From NCBI RefSeq assembly GCF_026544205.1, contig NZ_JALNUI010000006.1:85307-149306 (forward strand): DNA of 64,000 bases, in the 5' to 3' direction. Both the position numbers and the translations under genes were made by a program. The first letter of the stretch is position 1, and each line of letters begins with the position of its first letter. Positions 34,799-43,750 of the stretch are shown here, piece by piece. This stretch comes from Curtobacterium sp. GC_Cur_3 (GTDB lineage Bacteria; Actinomycetota; Actinomycetes; Actinomycetales; Microbacteriaceae). The notes below the pieces were generated by a model that made no database searches, was not told where the DNA came from, and saw only the letters and a program-made list of their open reading frames with translations.

Positions 34799-35635
34799 GT
34801 GAGCGCGTACATCGGGGTCGACCTGGCCTGGGGGCTCGGGACGCCGACGCGTCGCCCGAACGAGACCGGGCTGGCCGCGCTCGACGACGCGGGCCGGGTC
34901 CTCGACGCCGGGTGGGCCCGCGGCGTGGACGAGGTGACCGCCTGGGTCGCGTCACACCTCGGCCCCCGCACGCTGGTCGCCGTCGATGCGTCGCTCGTCG
35001 TGACCAACCCCACGGGGATCCGCGAGGCCGAGCGGCAGGTCGGGCAGCGCTACGGCCGGTGGAAGGTCGCGGCGAACCCGACGAACCTGGCCTCGGCGGC
35101 GAGCGCCGGCGCGCAGCTGCTCGATCGGCTCACCGCGCTCGGGGTGACCTACGCCTCGGACACGACCGGGATGCGGGAGCGCACGGGGCCCGCGGTCTTC
35201 GAGTGCTACCCGTACACGACCCTGGTCGGCGTCGAGGAGCTCGGCTACGACGACGAACGCCCGCGCTACAAGCGGCTCGACACCGCGTTGCCGGCACCCA
35301 CCGCCAGGGCCCGCCGCGCCGTCGCGTTCGACGAGCTCGTGCGACGCCTCCGCGAGACACCGCTCGACCCGCCCCTGCACCTCGACTCGCACCCCCTGAC
35401 CGCCGGGCTCGCCGAGACCTCCGGGGTCCACGGTCCGACGCACAAGCACCGGGAGGACCTGCTGGACGGCGTCCTGTGTGCCTGGACCGCCGCGTTCTGG
35501 GAGCGGCACGGCGACGAGCGAGTGCAGGTGCTGGGAGGTGATCCGAGCCTCCCGTCCGACCCGGTGGACGAGGCGGGCCGGATGCCGACGATCGTGACGC
35601 CGGCACGCGCGTCGCAGCGGCGGCCCCGCGGCTAG
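34799..35635 (+). CDS. DUF429-type protein, RNase H-like fold
   Basis: A 278-residue protein resembling DUF429 predicted nucleases: YIGVDLAWG at the N-terminus (acidic first strand), LVAVDASLVVTNPTGIREAERQVGQRYG, FECYPYTTLVG, RYKRLD and HKHREDLLDGVLCAWTAAF. The set of conserved acidic residues suits a metal-dependent nuclease fold, but activity is unproven. CAGGAT stands six bases before the GTG. A CGAGCCTCCCGTCCG copy sits in the variable C-terminal tail (35544-35558). Confidence 0.75.
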   Translation: MSAYIGVDLAWGLGTPTRRPNETGLAALDDAGRVLDAGWARGVDEVTAWVASHLGPRTLVAVDASLVVTNPTGIREAERQVGQRYGRWKVAANPTNLASAASAGAQLLDRLTALGVTYASDTTGMRERTGPAVFECYPYTTLVGVEELGYDDERPRYKRLDTALPAPTARARRAVAFDELVRRLRETPLDPPLHLDSHPLTAGLAETSGVHGPTHKHREDLLDGVLCAWTAAFWERHGDERVQVLGGDPSLPSDPVDEAGRMPTIVTPARASQRRPRG

Positions 35636-35644
35636 TCTTGACCG

Positions 35645-36850
35645 GTGAGCGCCACCACCGAACCCCTGCGCATCGGGCTGGTCTCGCTGCACACCTCCCC
35701 CGGCGACGAGCCGGGCTCCGGCGAGGTCGGCGGGATGAACGTCGTGGTCCGCCACCAGGCCGAGGCACTCGCGGACCGCGGGCACCACGTCGAGATCATC
35801 ACCCGGCGCTCGTCGCCGACGCAGCCCGACTCCGTGTCGCTCGTGCCCGGCGTGTGCCTGCGCTTCCTCTCGGCTGGGCCAGCGGAGCCCGTGCCGAAGG
35901 GCGAACACGACGCCTTCATCGAGCCGTTCCGCCACGAGCTCGCCGCGCTCGGGCCGTTCGACGTCCTGCACTCGCACCACTGGTTCTCCGGCGTCGCCGC
36001 TCTGCCCGTCGCCCGCGAGCGGCACATCCCACACGTGCAGTCGTTCCACTCCATCGCCGCCGACTCCACCACCCCGCTGTCCGAGGGCGAGCGCGCCGAG
36101 TCCGCCGGGCGGATGACCGGCGAGGCGATGCTCGCGCGCGACTCCGACGCCGTCGTCGTCGTCAGTGAGGCCGAGGCGCACACCGTCCGCTCCCGGCTCG
36201 GCGGGCGCTCGTCTCGTGTGTGGATCGTGCCGCCGGGGGTCGACGGGTCCGTCTTCCGTCCCGCCGCCGTCGGTGCGCGCCGCCCTGCGGCTCCCTACGT
36301 CGTCGCCGCCGCACGCGTCCAGCCGCTCAAGGGGCTCGACCTGGCGATCGAGGCGATCGCCGGCATCTCCGAGGAGGCCCGGCCCACCCTGGTCATCGCG
36401 GGCGACTCCTCGAGCGAGGCCGGCGACCACATGGCCGAACTGCAGGAACTCGCCGCCGCGCACGGCATCGCCGACCGGGTCACGTTCATCGGGCCGCAGT
36501 CGCGTGCCGACCTCGCCCTGGTGTTCCGCGGAGCCTCGGCCGTGCTGGTGCCGTCGCACTCGGAGACGTACGGACTCGTCGCGCTCGAGGGCTCCGCGTC
36601 CGGGGTGCCCGTCGTCGCCGCCGCTGCCGGTGGGCTCCGCGAAGCCGTCCTCGACGGGGAGACCGGCGTCGTGCTCGAGTCCCGTGACCCGAGCGTCTGG
36701 GCCGCCGAGATCGAGCGCATCCTGACCGAGCCGGAGTACGCCCGCGGGCTGTCGGCAGCGGGCCGTGAGCACGCTGAACGGCTCAGCTGGGAGCGGTCCG
36801 CCGCCGGGCTCGAGCAGGTGTACCGGCGGGTGCTCGGGCGTTCGGAGTGA
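35645..36850 (+). CDS. glycosyltransferase family 4 (GT-B fold)
   Basis: A 401-residue retaining GT-B glycosyltransferase. The acceptor domain begins LRIGLVSLHTSPGDEPGSGEVGGMNVVVRHQAEAL, similar to MshA and sucrose-phosphate synthase-like enzymes. The donor domain has VAAARVQPLKGLDLAIEAI, the PSHSETYGLVALEGSASGVPVVA motif (E-x7-E) and GLREAVLDGETG. Substrates are not certain. The start lies six bases after TAGTCT. Coupled by a 4-bp overlap to the UDG-like gene. Confidence 0.88.
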   Translation: MSATTEPLRIGLVSLHTSPGDEPGSGEVGGMNVVVRHQAEALADRGHHVEIITRRSSPTQPDSVSLVPGVCLRFLSAGPAEPVPKGEHDAFIEPFRHELAALGPFDVLHSHHWFSGVAALPVARERHIPHVQSFHSIAADSTTPLSEGERAESAGRMTGEAMLARDSDAVVVVSEAEAHTVRSRLGGRSSRVWIVPPGVDGSVFRPAAVGARRPAAPYVVAAARVQPLKGLDLAIEAIAGISEEARPTLVIAGDSSSEAGDHMAELQELAAAHGIADRVTFIGPQSRADLALVFRGASAVLVPSHSETYGLVALEGSASGVPVVAAAAGGLREAVLDGETGVVLESRDPSVWAAEIERILTEPEYARGLSAAGREHAERLSWERSAAGLEQVYRRVLGRSE

Positions 36851-37455
36851 GCGGGCTCGGGTCGGGCGGGCTCGGCGGGTTCTGGGACGCGCTCGACGCG
36901 GTGCCGGTCGCCTCCGACGCGGAAGCGCTGTACTCCGTGGACACTGCGGACGGGCTGCTCCGTCGGGAGAACCTGTCGCGGTACCTCGACGCCGTCGGCC
37001 CCGGTGCCGACACGCTGCTCGTCGCGGAGGCACCGGGCTGGCGCGGCATGACGAACACGGGCGTGCCGTTCACGAGCATGCGGGAGCTCGGGCCGCAGTA
37101 CCTCGTGCCGCCGGCGCCGACCGCCCCGTGGGAGGCGTCGTCCCGCGTCGTGCACGCGGCACTCGCCGAGTGGCAGGGGCCGCTCCCCGTGGCGTGGGCG
37201 ATCTTCCCGCACCACCCGTTCGTCCCCGGGGACCGACTGACGAACCGCACGCCGCGGCCCGCCGAGGTCCGCGCCGGAGCGCCCGTCGCGCTCGCGCTCA
37301 TCGCTGCGCTCGGGGTCCGGCGCGTGGTCGCCGTGGGGCGCAAGGCGCAGGGGGCGCTCGCGTCCGCGGGCATCGAGGCCGTAGCCGTCCGGCACCCGGC
37401 GCAGGGCGGGGCGCGGCAGTTCACGGAGCAGGTGCTGGCGCTGTCGCGGGCGTAG
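36847..37455 (+). CDS. uracil-DNA glycosylase-like superfamily protein
   Basis: A 202-residue UDG-fold protein. The nucleotide-binding motif is LLVAEAPGWRGMTNTGVPFTS (GxAPG-type), with WAIFPHHPFVPGD, a central RVVAVGRKAQGAL and the C-terminal VRHPAQGGARQF corresponding to the H-P-S loop of family 4/5 enzymes. Predicted DNA base-excision function, though members of this subgroup may act on other substrates. The GTG start overlaps the glycosyltransferase stop. Confidence 0.8.
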   Translation: MSGLGSGGLGGFWDALDAVPVASDAEALYSVDTADGLLRRENLSRYLDAVGPGADTLLVAEAPGWRGMTNTGVPFTSMRELGPQYLVPPAPTAPWEASSRVVHAALAEWQGPLPVAWAIFPHHPFVPGDRLTNRTPRPAEVRAGAPVALALIAALGVRRVVAVGRKAQGALASAGIEAVAVRHPAQGGARQFTEQVLALSRA

Positions 37456-37477
37456 GCGCGTTCGCGTTCGCGCTGCC

Positions 37478-37885
37478 GCCGAGACAGGGGTGTCTCGCGT
37501 CGCGCACGACGGGCTTCATCGAGACGCCGGTGTCTCGCGCGTCGGGGTCGTCCAGACGCCGGTGTCTCGCTGAGACGCCCTCCTGACGCCGAGACGCCGC
37601 AGATTTCGGCGGCGTCTCGGTAGCGAGGAGGCGTCTCACGCAGACAGGGGTGTCTCGCACGCAGGCCTCGGCGAGACACCGGCGTCTCGGTCTCCTGCCG
37701 AACGCCGGCGTCTCACGCGTGAAGCTCGTCGAGACGCCGGTGTCTTGCTGAGACGCCCTCCTGAGTCCGAGACGCCGCAGTTCCCGGCGGCGTCTCGACG
37801 GCGAGGAGGCGTCTCAAGCAGACAGGGGTGTCTCGCGCCCGAGAGTCATCCAGACGGGGGTGTCTCGCGCAGACGGGGGTGTGTC
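37478..37885. repeat. dense GAGAC/GTCTC inverted-repeat array
   Basis: At least eight exact GAGAC and twelve GTCTC pentamers occur in about 390 bp, mostly as GAGACGCCGGTGTCTCGC-type palindromes. Two roughly 115-bp copies (about 37548-37660 and 37729-37842) each contain a nested structure: outer arms TGAGACGCC.TCCT / AGGAGGCGTCTCA and an inner perfect stem CGAGACGCCGC / GCGGCGTCTCG. The array fills the spacer between two convergent genes. There are no constant spacers, so it is not a CRISPR. Confidence 0.85.
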
Positions 37886-37932
37886 GCGCGGGCGGGAGTG
37901 TGGGCGCAGCGAGCCCGGGTGCGGGCGCCGGG

Positions 37933-38361
37933 TCAGGCGGAGCGGACCTCGATGTCCTTCGCGGCGAGGGCGTCGGCCACGTGTGCCGGCAGGCGGGTCG
38001 CGGCGTACACGGTGCGGAGTGCGGGGAGGTCGATCAGGTCGTCCCAGTTCTGCGGGTCGAAGCGGTCGTCGGTGCCCTCCCACCCGGGGTGCACGTCCTG
38101 CAGGACCTCGAGCGCGGAGTCGACCGTGAGCTCCGTGACCAGCGCGAGGTGGGACGGCAGCAGGTCGAGGTCGTCGTAGTACTCGCGGGCGCGGTCGTCC
38201 TGGCCTTCGACGTCCAGGTCCTCGTCGGTCTCGTCAGCGGTGTCGGCGTCGTAGGGCTCCAGCACGCCGAGGTCGTAGCAGAGCACGTCGAGCACGAGCA
38301 GCTTGGCGTTGAAGTCCGCGAACTCGACGGGTTCCTCGGTGGTGTTCGACTCGTCGTCCAT
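37933..38361 (-). CDS. acidic hypothetical protein (DUF6892-like)
   Basis: A 142-residue soluble acidic protein: EFADFNAKLLVLDVLCYDLGVLEPYDAD, a run of Asp/Glu, then REYYDDLDLLPSHLALVTELTVDSALEVLQDVHPGWEGTDDRFDPQNWDDL. It resembles DUF6892-type proteins, but I am not certain. The ATG at 38361 has TACGAT seven bases upstream. Function unknown. Confidence 0.7.
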   Translation of the reverse strand: MDDESNTTEEPVEFADFNAKLLVLDVLCYDLGVLEPYDADTADETDEDLDVEGQDDRAREYYDDLDLLPSHLALVTELTVDSALEVLQDVHPGWEGTDDRFDPQNWDDLIDLPALRTVYAATRLPAHVADALAAKDIEVRSA

Positions 38362-38485
38362 GCAGCGGATCGTAGCGGGCTGTCGGCACGTCGTCCGGTT
38401 TCGGGCAGGACACGGCGGTGTTGCAATCGCGGGCCAGAACCCTGTGAGACTCGACAGGGAAGCGATCGTCGGGAACAGTGTGTGC

Positions 38486-39934
38486 ATGGCCACCACGAAC
38501 ACCGAACGCCCGTCCACGGAGCAGCCAGCGCTCCGACGGGTCATCGGCCCCAAGCTCCTGCTGCTGTTCATCATCGGGGACATCCTCGGCACGGGCGTCT
38601 ACGCCCTCACCGGTCAGGTCGCCGCGGAGGTGGGTGGAGCAGCGTGGCTCCCCTTCCTCATCGCCTTCTCCGTCGCCCTGCTCACCGCGTTCTCCTACCT
38701 GGAGCTCGTGACGAAGTACCCGCAGACAGCCGGCGCCGCGCTCTACGTGCACAAGGCGTTCGGCGTGCACTTCGTCACGTTCATCGTCACCTTCATCGTG
38801 ATGTGCTCGGGGATCACCTCGGCATCGACGGCGTCCCGGGCGTTCGCCGCGAACCTCGGCGTCGGCTTCGGCCTGGAGCTGCCGAACACGGTCGTGATGC
38901 TCATCGCGATGGGCTTCATGCTCGCGGTCATGCTCGTCAACTTCCGCGGGGTGAGCGAGAGCGTCAAGACGAACGTGGTGCTGACCCTCGTCGAGCTGAG
39001 CGGGCTCGTGATGGTCATCCTCATCGGGTTCTGGGCGATCGCGGGCGGCAACGCGGACTTCTCCCGCGTGGTGATGTTCGAGACGCCCGAGGACAAGAGC
39101 CTGCTGCTCTCGATCTCCACCGCGACGTCGTTGGCGTTCTTCGCGATGGTCGGCTTCGAGGACTCGGTGAACATGGCCGAGGAGACCAAGGACCCCTCGC
39201 GCATCTTCCCGAAGGTGATGCTGACCGGCCTCGGCATCACCGCCGTGATCTACGTGCTCGTGTCCATCTGCGCGGTCGCCGTCGTGCCCATCGGTGAGCT
39301 CGCCGGCAACGAGACGCCGCTGGTCACCGTCGTGCAGACCGCCGCGCCGGACTTCCCGATCGGCAACCTGCTGCCGTTCATCTCGATGTTCGCGGTCGCC
39401 AACACCGCCCTGATCAACATGATGATGGCGTCGCGACTGCTGTACGGGATGAGCAAGCAGGGCGTCCTGCCCGGGTTCCTCGCGAAGGTGTCCCCGACCC
39501 GTCGCACGCCGTCCACCGCGATCGTCTTCACGACGCTGATCTCCCTGGCGCTGATCGGGTGGGTGTCCCTCAGCCCGGACTCCCCGATCGTGGTCGTGCT
39601 CGGCGGCACCACGTCGCTGCTGCTGCTGTCGGTGTTCGCCGTCGTCAACCTCTCGGTCCTGGTGCTGCGCCGGGACAAGGTCGACCACCGCCACTTCAGG
39701 GCCGGCGTCGTCATCCCGGTGATCGGCATCGTCACCTGCCTGTGGCTCGTGCTGCCGTTCTCGTCCGGACGTGACATCGAGCAGTACCAGATCGCCGGCG
39801 GACTGCTGGGGCTCGGCATCCTGCTGTGGGCCGTGACGTGGTTCACCCACGGTCGGAAGCAGGCCGGCAAGCCGCCGACGGGCGTGGTCACGGAGCCGAC
39901 GAAGGTGGTCCACCAGGACGGCCACCGCGACTGA
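38486..39934 (+). CDS. APC-family amino acid permease 1
   Basis: A 482-residue permease with about 12 transmembrane segments: KLLLLFIIGDILGTGVYALTGQV (first helix, GxGxY), FAMVGFEDSVNMAEETKDPSRIFPK between helices 6 and 7, and PTRRTPSTAIVFTTLISLALIG. It is a typical APC amino acid transporter; the substrate is unknown. The ATG at 38486 is favoured over upstream in-frame codons because it opens the conserved N-terminus; the ribosome-binding site is weak. Confidence 0.9.
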   Translation: MATTNTERPSTEQPALRRVIGPKLLLLFIIGDILGTGVYALTGQVAAEVGGAAWLPFLIAFSVALLTAFSYLELVTKYPQTAGAALYVHKAFGVHFVTFIVTFIVMCSGITSASTASRAFAANLGVGFGLELPNTVVMLIAMGFMLAVMLVNFRGVSESVKTNVVLTLVELSGLVMVILIGFWAIAGGNADFSRVVMFETPEDKSLLLSISTATSLAFFAMVGFEDSVNMAEETKDPSRIFPKVMLTGLGITAVIYVLVSICAVAVVPIGELAGNETPLVTVVQTAAPDFPIGNLLPFISMFAVANTALINMMMASRLLYGMSKQGVLPGFLAKVSPTRRTPSTAIVFTTLISLALIGWVSLSPDSPIVVVLGGTTSLLLLSVFAVVNLSVLVLRRDKVDHRHFRAGVVIPVIGIVTCLWLVLPFSSGRDIEQYQIAGGLLGLGILLWAVTWFTHGRKQAGKPPTGVVTEPTKVVHQDGHRD

Positions 39935-39985
39935 CCGCTGGACACACGCAGAGCGCCCGGATGACCCCCGGACCGGGGCATGTCG

Positions 39986-40010
39986 AGGGCGGCCGTTCCC
40001 AGGCCGCCCT
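39986..40010 (+). terminator. permease terminator hairpin
   Basis: AGGGCGGCC and GGCCGCCCT form a 9-bp stem with a seven-base loop, 51 bp after the permease stop. Confidence 0.7.
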
Positions 40011-40049
40011 CGTACCCTCGTCCTGGCACCCGGACGGAAGGACCCGAGC

Positions 40050-40670
40050 ATGCGCCGTGTCGGCATCACCCTGGCATCGGTGTTCGGCGCGGGGATCGTC
40101 GCCGTCGGCATCGGTGTCGTCGTGCTGGTCGTGATCGCGGTCAACTCGCTCTCGGGCAACGGCAGCTCGGTGGCCACGCCACGGGCCGTGACGTGTCCGG
40201 CGGTCGCGTCGAGGACCGTCGGCGGGATCGTCGTCCCCGCCGGCCCCGTCGCCGGGTACTGCCAGGACCGTCTCGTGAACGCCGCGTCGGTGATCCAGGC
40301 GGCACGGGCGCTCGGCATCGGGCCGCACACCCAGGCGGTGGGCGTGATGACGGCGATCGGTGAGTCCGGGCTGCAGAACCTCGACCACGGGGACACGGTC
40401 GGGCCGGACAGCCGCGGACTGTTCCAGCAGCGGGACAACGGCGCGTGGGGCACGTACGCGGACCGGATGGACCCGTACACCGCTGCGTCGATGTTCTACG
40501 CGAAGCTCGTCAAGGTCCCCGGGTGGAAGACGATGACGCCGACGCAGATGGCCCACGCCGTGCAGGTCAACGCCGACCCCGACCACTACGCGCGGTCCTG
40601 GCCGGCGGCGAAGGCGATCGTCGAGGGGCTGACCGGCGAGACCGTGCCGGACACCGCCCCGCAGGGCTGA
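40050..40670 (+). CDS. secreted/membrane-anchored lysozyme-like (SLT-type) protein
   Basis: A 206-residue protein with one N-terminal transmembrane segment (ITLASVFGAGIVAVGIGVVVLVVIAV) and an extracellular domain. The lysozyme-like core reads VGVMTAIGESGLQNLDHGD (catalytic-type Glu), then GPDSRGLFQQRDNGAWGT and the helical NADPDHYARSWPAAKAIVEGL. Such domains occur in actinobacterial cell-wall hydrolases. GGAAGG precedes the ATG. Probably acts on peptidoglycan at the cell surface. Confidence 0.78.
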   Translation: MRRVGITLASVFGAGIVAVGIGVVVLVVIAVNSLSGNGSSVATPRAVTCPAVASRTVGGIVVPAGPVAGYCQDRLVNAASVIQAARALGIGPHTQAVGVMTAIGESGLQNLDHGDTVGPDSRGLFQQRDNGAWGTYADRMDPYTAASMFYAKLVKVPGWKTMTPTQMAHAVQVNADPDHYARSWPAAKAIVEGLTGETVPDTAPQG

Positions 40671-40691
40671 CCCGGACGGACCCGGCTGGCC

Positions 40692-41129
40692 TCACGCCGC
40701 GGCCCCGGTCACCTCGTCGTCGTCGAGCTCGACCATCGACGCACCGCCGTCGTGCACCACGACCTGCCCGCGCAGCCGGACGCGGTGCTCGGAGAAGACG
40801 CACACCATGGCGTCGACCCATTCCCAGTCGACCGGGGACAGCTCCGTGGTGGTCGGGCGTTCCCACGCGAGCACGACCTCTTTCGCATCGACCTGCTCGA
40901 CGAGGTCGGCCACCAGGGCGCCGAAGTCCTCGACGTGCTCGTCAGGCTGCCAGGGCAGGTCGGCGATCGGGATCACGAGGCGGATGGGCACGGCGTCGGC
41001 GCCGAGGAACAGCACCCAGCACTGTCGGCGGACGGGGCGTTCGAGGAGTGCGACGACGAGGTCCACCACGTCGTCGTCGGTACGGACTGCGGTTCGCTCG
41101 AGTCGGTCGAGCACGTCGGTGTCTGGCAT
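40692..41129 (-). CDS. hypothetical protein
   Basis: A 145-residue soluble protein (MPDTDVLDRLERTAVRTDDDVVDLVVALLERP ... ELSPVDWEWVDAMVCVF ... VVHDGGASMVELDDDEV). No family recognised. A GAGCGT box stands six bases before the ATG. Nothing in the surroundings indicates a role. Confidence 0.65.
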   Translation of the reverse strand: MPDTDVLDRLERTAVRTDDDVVDLVVALLERPVRRQCWVLFLGADAVPIRLVIPIADLPWQPDEHVEDFGALVADLVEQVDAKEVVLAWERPTTTELSPVDWEWVDAMVCVFSEHRVRLRGQVVVHDGGASMVELDDDEVTGAAA

Positions 41130-41252
41130 GCCTCCACGCTCGCGGACGGCAGCCCCCCGGAGCAGGCCGACCACGAGAACTGTGGACAACCGACCGCACG
41201 GCCGCGCCTGTGGACGAACCGCCGAAGAGCCCAGCCGGCAAGCGGCCGCGCC

Positions 41253-41666
41253 CTAGATCCCCAGCGTCACCGCACTGTCGACGAGCAGCAGCGCCGCGAA
41301 GAACACCGCCACGACGGCCACGAGCCCGGTCACCGCGACGGGCCACGCCACACGACGCCGCACCAGGCGCATGACGCTCACCACGACGGCCAACGCCACG
41401 ATGAGCGCGACGACCACCGGCCCGGCGTACACGACGACCCCGCCGAGCGTCTCGTCACACCGGTTCCCCGGAGCCGAACACGAGTGGAAGCCGAGCGAGA
41501 GGAACACGATCCCCCACGCGACCCCCAACCCAGCCGCCGTCGCGATCGTGAGCACGGCGATGGTGGCGACCATGTCCGCGACGCGACGCCCGCCGACCAG
41601 GGGCTGACGAGCCTCCCGTCCGGCGGTGGACGCAGCCGCGTCCGGAGCGGACAGCCGCGTCGGCAT
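41253..41666 (-). CDS. small integral membrane protein
   Basis: A 137-residue protein with a short hydrophilic N-terminus and three hydrophobic segments (MVATIAVLTIATAAGLGVAWGIVFLSLGF, VVYAGPVVVALIVALAVVVSVM and WPVAVTGLVAVVAVFFAALLLVD). A loop with two cysteines (FHSCSAPGNRCDETLG) faces outside and may form a disulfide. The N-terminal coding region contains a CGAGCCTCCCGTCCGG motif (41609-41624). Unknown function. Confidence 0.65.
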   Translation of the reverse strand: MPTRLSAPDAAASTAGREARQPLVGGRRVADMVATIAVLTIATAAGLGVAWGIVFLSLGFHSCSAPGNRCDETLGGVVVYAGPVVVALIVALAVVVSVMRLVRRRVAWPVAVTGLVAVVAVFFAALLLVDSAVTLGI

Positions 41667-41849
41667 CAGCGGACCCCGCCGGACGGCCGCTGCAGGCCGG
41701 AACGGCGCTGGTGCCGCACCTCGCGGAGCGGCAGGGCACGGACGGACGAACGCATGGCCCCAGCATGCCCGCCGGGGCCACCGCCGGTCAGCGAGTGCCC
41801 CCTGGACCGGCGTCTCCCGGACAGCTGGCCGTGTCGGTATGGTCGGGGC

Positions 41850-42182
41850 ATGGCCGCTCGGACCCGAGACCACGAACCCCCCGCAGCCCCGGCGTTCGCC
41901 GCCGTCGTCCTCGCGGTGATCGCGCTCGTCCTCGGGTGTCTGGTGCCCGCCGAGTCGATCGTCCGGCACTGCGTCCTCGGTGCCGTGTTCGGCCTCACCG
42001 CCCTGGCCAGCGCGTGGCGGGCGATCAGCATCTCCGGTCGTCGGCGCGCGCCGCGGGCCTGGTCGTGGGTCGCCGTCGTCGTCGCCGGCGTGGGGCTCGC
42101 GATGCTGCTCTACCAGGTGCTCGAGATGGTCTCCGGCGGGGCGCTGCCGCGGCCCTTCTGGTCCCCGTACGCGACGCACTGA
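41850..42182 (+). CDS. small integral membrane protein
   Basis: A 110-residue protein with three hydrophobic segments (AAVVLAVIALVLGCLVP, VLGAVFGLTALASAW and WVAVVVAGVGLAMLLYQVLEMV). DUF4190-like in layout but not assigned. TATGGT stands exactly six bases before the ATG (41838-41843), supporting this start and a leaderless mRNA. Confidence 0.65.
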   Translation: MAARTRDHEPPAAPAFAAVVLAVIALVLGCLVPAESIVRHCVLGAVFGLTALASAWRAISISGRRRAPRAWSWVAVVVAGVGLAMLLYQVLEMVSGGALPRPFWSPYATH

Positions 42183-42280
42183 GCGCGCAGGACTGTGCAC
42201 AGGACTGAGCCCGTGACCGCGAACACACCGAAGACGAGCACGACCGAGCACGAACCTCGTCCGAGGTGCATCCTGGCCGG

Positions 42281-43690
42281 GTGACAACGACGCCGCGCCC
42301 CACCCTGTTCCGTCGCAAGCCGATCGAGGAGATCGACGACGACACCGGGGGCGAGGGCGGCCTGCAGCGGCACCTCGGGCTGTGGCAGCTCACCGCGATC
42401 GGCATCGGTGGGATCATCGGCGCCGGCATCTTCACGCTCGCCGGCACGGTCGCCCACGGCGTCGCGGGCCCGGCCGTGCTCATCTCGTTCCTCGTCGCCG
42501 GGGTGGCCAGTGCCGCGGCCGCGCTGTCGTACGCGGAGTTCGCCGGGATGATCCCGAAGGCCGGCAGCGCCTACACGTACGGCTACGCGGTGCTCGGCGA
42601 GATCGTCGGGTGGTTCATCGGCTGGGACCTGCTGCTCGAGTACACGGCGATCGTGGCGGTGGTCGCGATCGGCATCTCCGGCTACGTCGGGTTCCTGGTC
42701 GGCCAGTTCGGCGTCGACCTGCCCGCGTGGATGCTCGGCGCACCCGGGACCGGCGACGGGCACGTGGTCGACGTCTTCGCGATCCTGCTCTGCCTGCTGA
42801 CCGCGTTCGTGCTCACCCGGGGCATCCGCAGTGCCGCGCGGTTCGAGTTCGTCGCCGTCGGCATCAAGGTCGCCCTGGTCGTCCTCATCGTCGTGCTCGG
42901 GGTGTTCCACATCGACAGCGCCAACTACGACCCGTACTTCCCGTTCGGCTTCGGCGGCGTGATGACCGGCGCCGCGACGGTCTTCTTCGCCGTGTTCGGC
43001 TACGACGCCATGTCCACCGCCGCCGAGGAGTCCGTCGACGCCCGGAAGCACATGCCGAAGGCGATCCTCCTGTCCCTCGGCATCTCGATGGTGCTCTACG
43101 TCCTCGCCACGATCGTGCTGACCGGCATGCAGAAGTACACGGAGATCGACCCGGCGTCGGGGTTCTCGTCGGCGTTCGCGTCGGTCGGGCTCGGTGGCGT
43201 GGCGAACGTCATCGCGATCGGGGCCATCGTCGGCATCGTCACCGTGCTCGTGACGTTCATGCTCGGCGCCTCGCGGGTCTGGTTCTCGATGAGCCGCGAC
43301 GGCCTGATGCCGGCGTGGTTCGCGAAGACAGACCCCAAGCGGCACGTGCCGACCCGGGTCACGTGGATCCTCGGCATCGCGGCAGCGGTCCTGGCCGGGG
43401 TCCTGCCGATCGGCGTGGTCGCGAAGCTGACGAACATCGGCATCCTGCTGGCCTTCGTCGTCGTCTGCACCGCCGTCGTCGTGCTCCGCTACACCCAGCC
43501 GGACCTGCCGCGGCAGTTCAAGCTCCCGCTGATGCCGATCGTGCCGGTCATCGGCGTGATCGCGTCGCTGTGGCTCGTCACGTTCCTGCAGTGGGAGACG
43601 TGGGTGCGCTTCGCGGTGTGGTTCGCGATCGGGCTCGGTGTGTACTTCGGCTACTCGCGGAAGCACAGCAAGCTGGCCGACAAGGCCTGA
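42281..43690 (+). CDS. APC-family amino acid permease 2 (cationic amino acid/YfnA type)
   Basis: A 469-residue permease: FRRKPIEEIDDDTGGEGGLQRHLGLWQLTAIGIGGIIGAGIFTLAG is the conserved start of the CAT/YfnA subfamily, followed by KAGSAYTYGYAVLGEIVGWFIGWDLLLEY, FFAVFGYDAMSTAAEESVDARKHMPKAI and MSRDGLMPAWFAKTDPKRHVPTRVTW. About 12 transmembrane helices. Predicted amino acid uptake. The GTG at 42281 is chosen; another in-frame GTG lies 15 bp upstream. Confidence 0.9.
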   Translation: MTTTPRPTLFRRKPIEEIDDDTGGEGGLQRHLGLWQLTAIGIGGIIGAGIFTLAGTVAHGVAGPAVLISFLVAGVASAAAALSYAEFAGMIPKAGSAYTYGYAVLGEIVGWFIGWDLLLEYTAIVAVVAIGISGYVGFLVGQFGVDLPAWMLGAPGTGDGHVVDVFAILLCLLTAFVLTRGIRSAARFEFVAVGIKVALVVLIVVLGVFHIDSANYDPYFPFGFGGVMTGAATVFFAVFGYDAMSTAAEESVDARKHMPKAILLSLGISMVLYVLATIVLTGMQKYTEIDPASGFSSAFASVGLGGVANVIAIGAIVGIVTVLVTFMLGASRVWFSMSRDGLMPAWFAKTDPKRHVPTRVTWILGIAAAVLAGVLPIGVVAKLTNIGILLAFVVVCTAVVVLRYTQPDLPRQFKLPLMPIVPVIGVIASLWLVTFLQWETWVRFAVWFAIGLGVYFGYSRKHSKLADKA

Positions 43691-43711
43691 GGCCGCCCCG
43701 GGGGCACAGCA

Positions 43712-43750
43712 CGCTGACCGAGGAGGCCAGACGCTCCGCGCCGGTCAGCG
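43712..43750. terminator. hairpin between convergent permease and BLUF genes
   Basis: CGCTGACCG and CGGTCAGCG form a 9-bp stem with a 21-base loop. The right arm contains the stop codon of the BLUF gene. Confidence 0.5.

Noticed and set aside
37478..37885. Possible CRISPR array
   Set aside because: Repeats are short palindromes at irregular spacing with no constant repeat/unique spacer structure, and no cas genes are nearby.
38234..40480. A 748-codon minus-strand frame opposite the first permease
   Set aside because: It is His/Asp/Arg-rich shadow sequence without any hydrophobic or domain pattern; the plus strand encodes a clear 12-helix permease.
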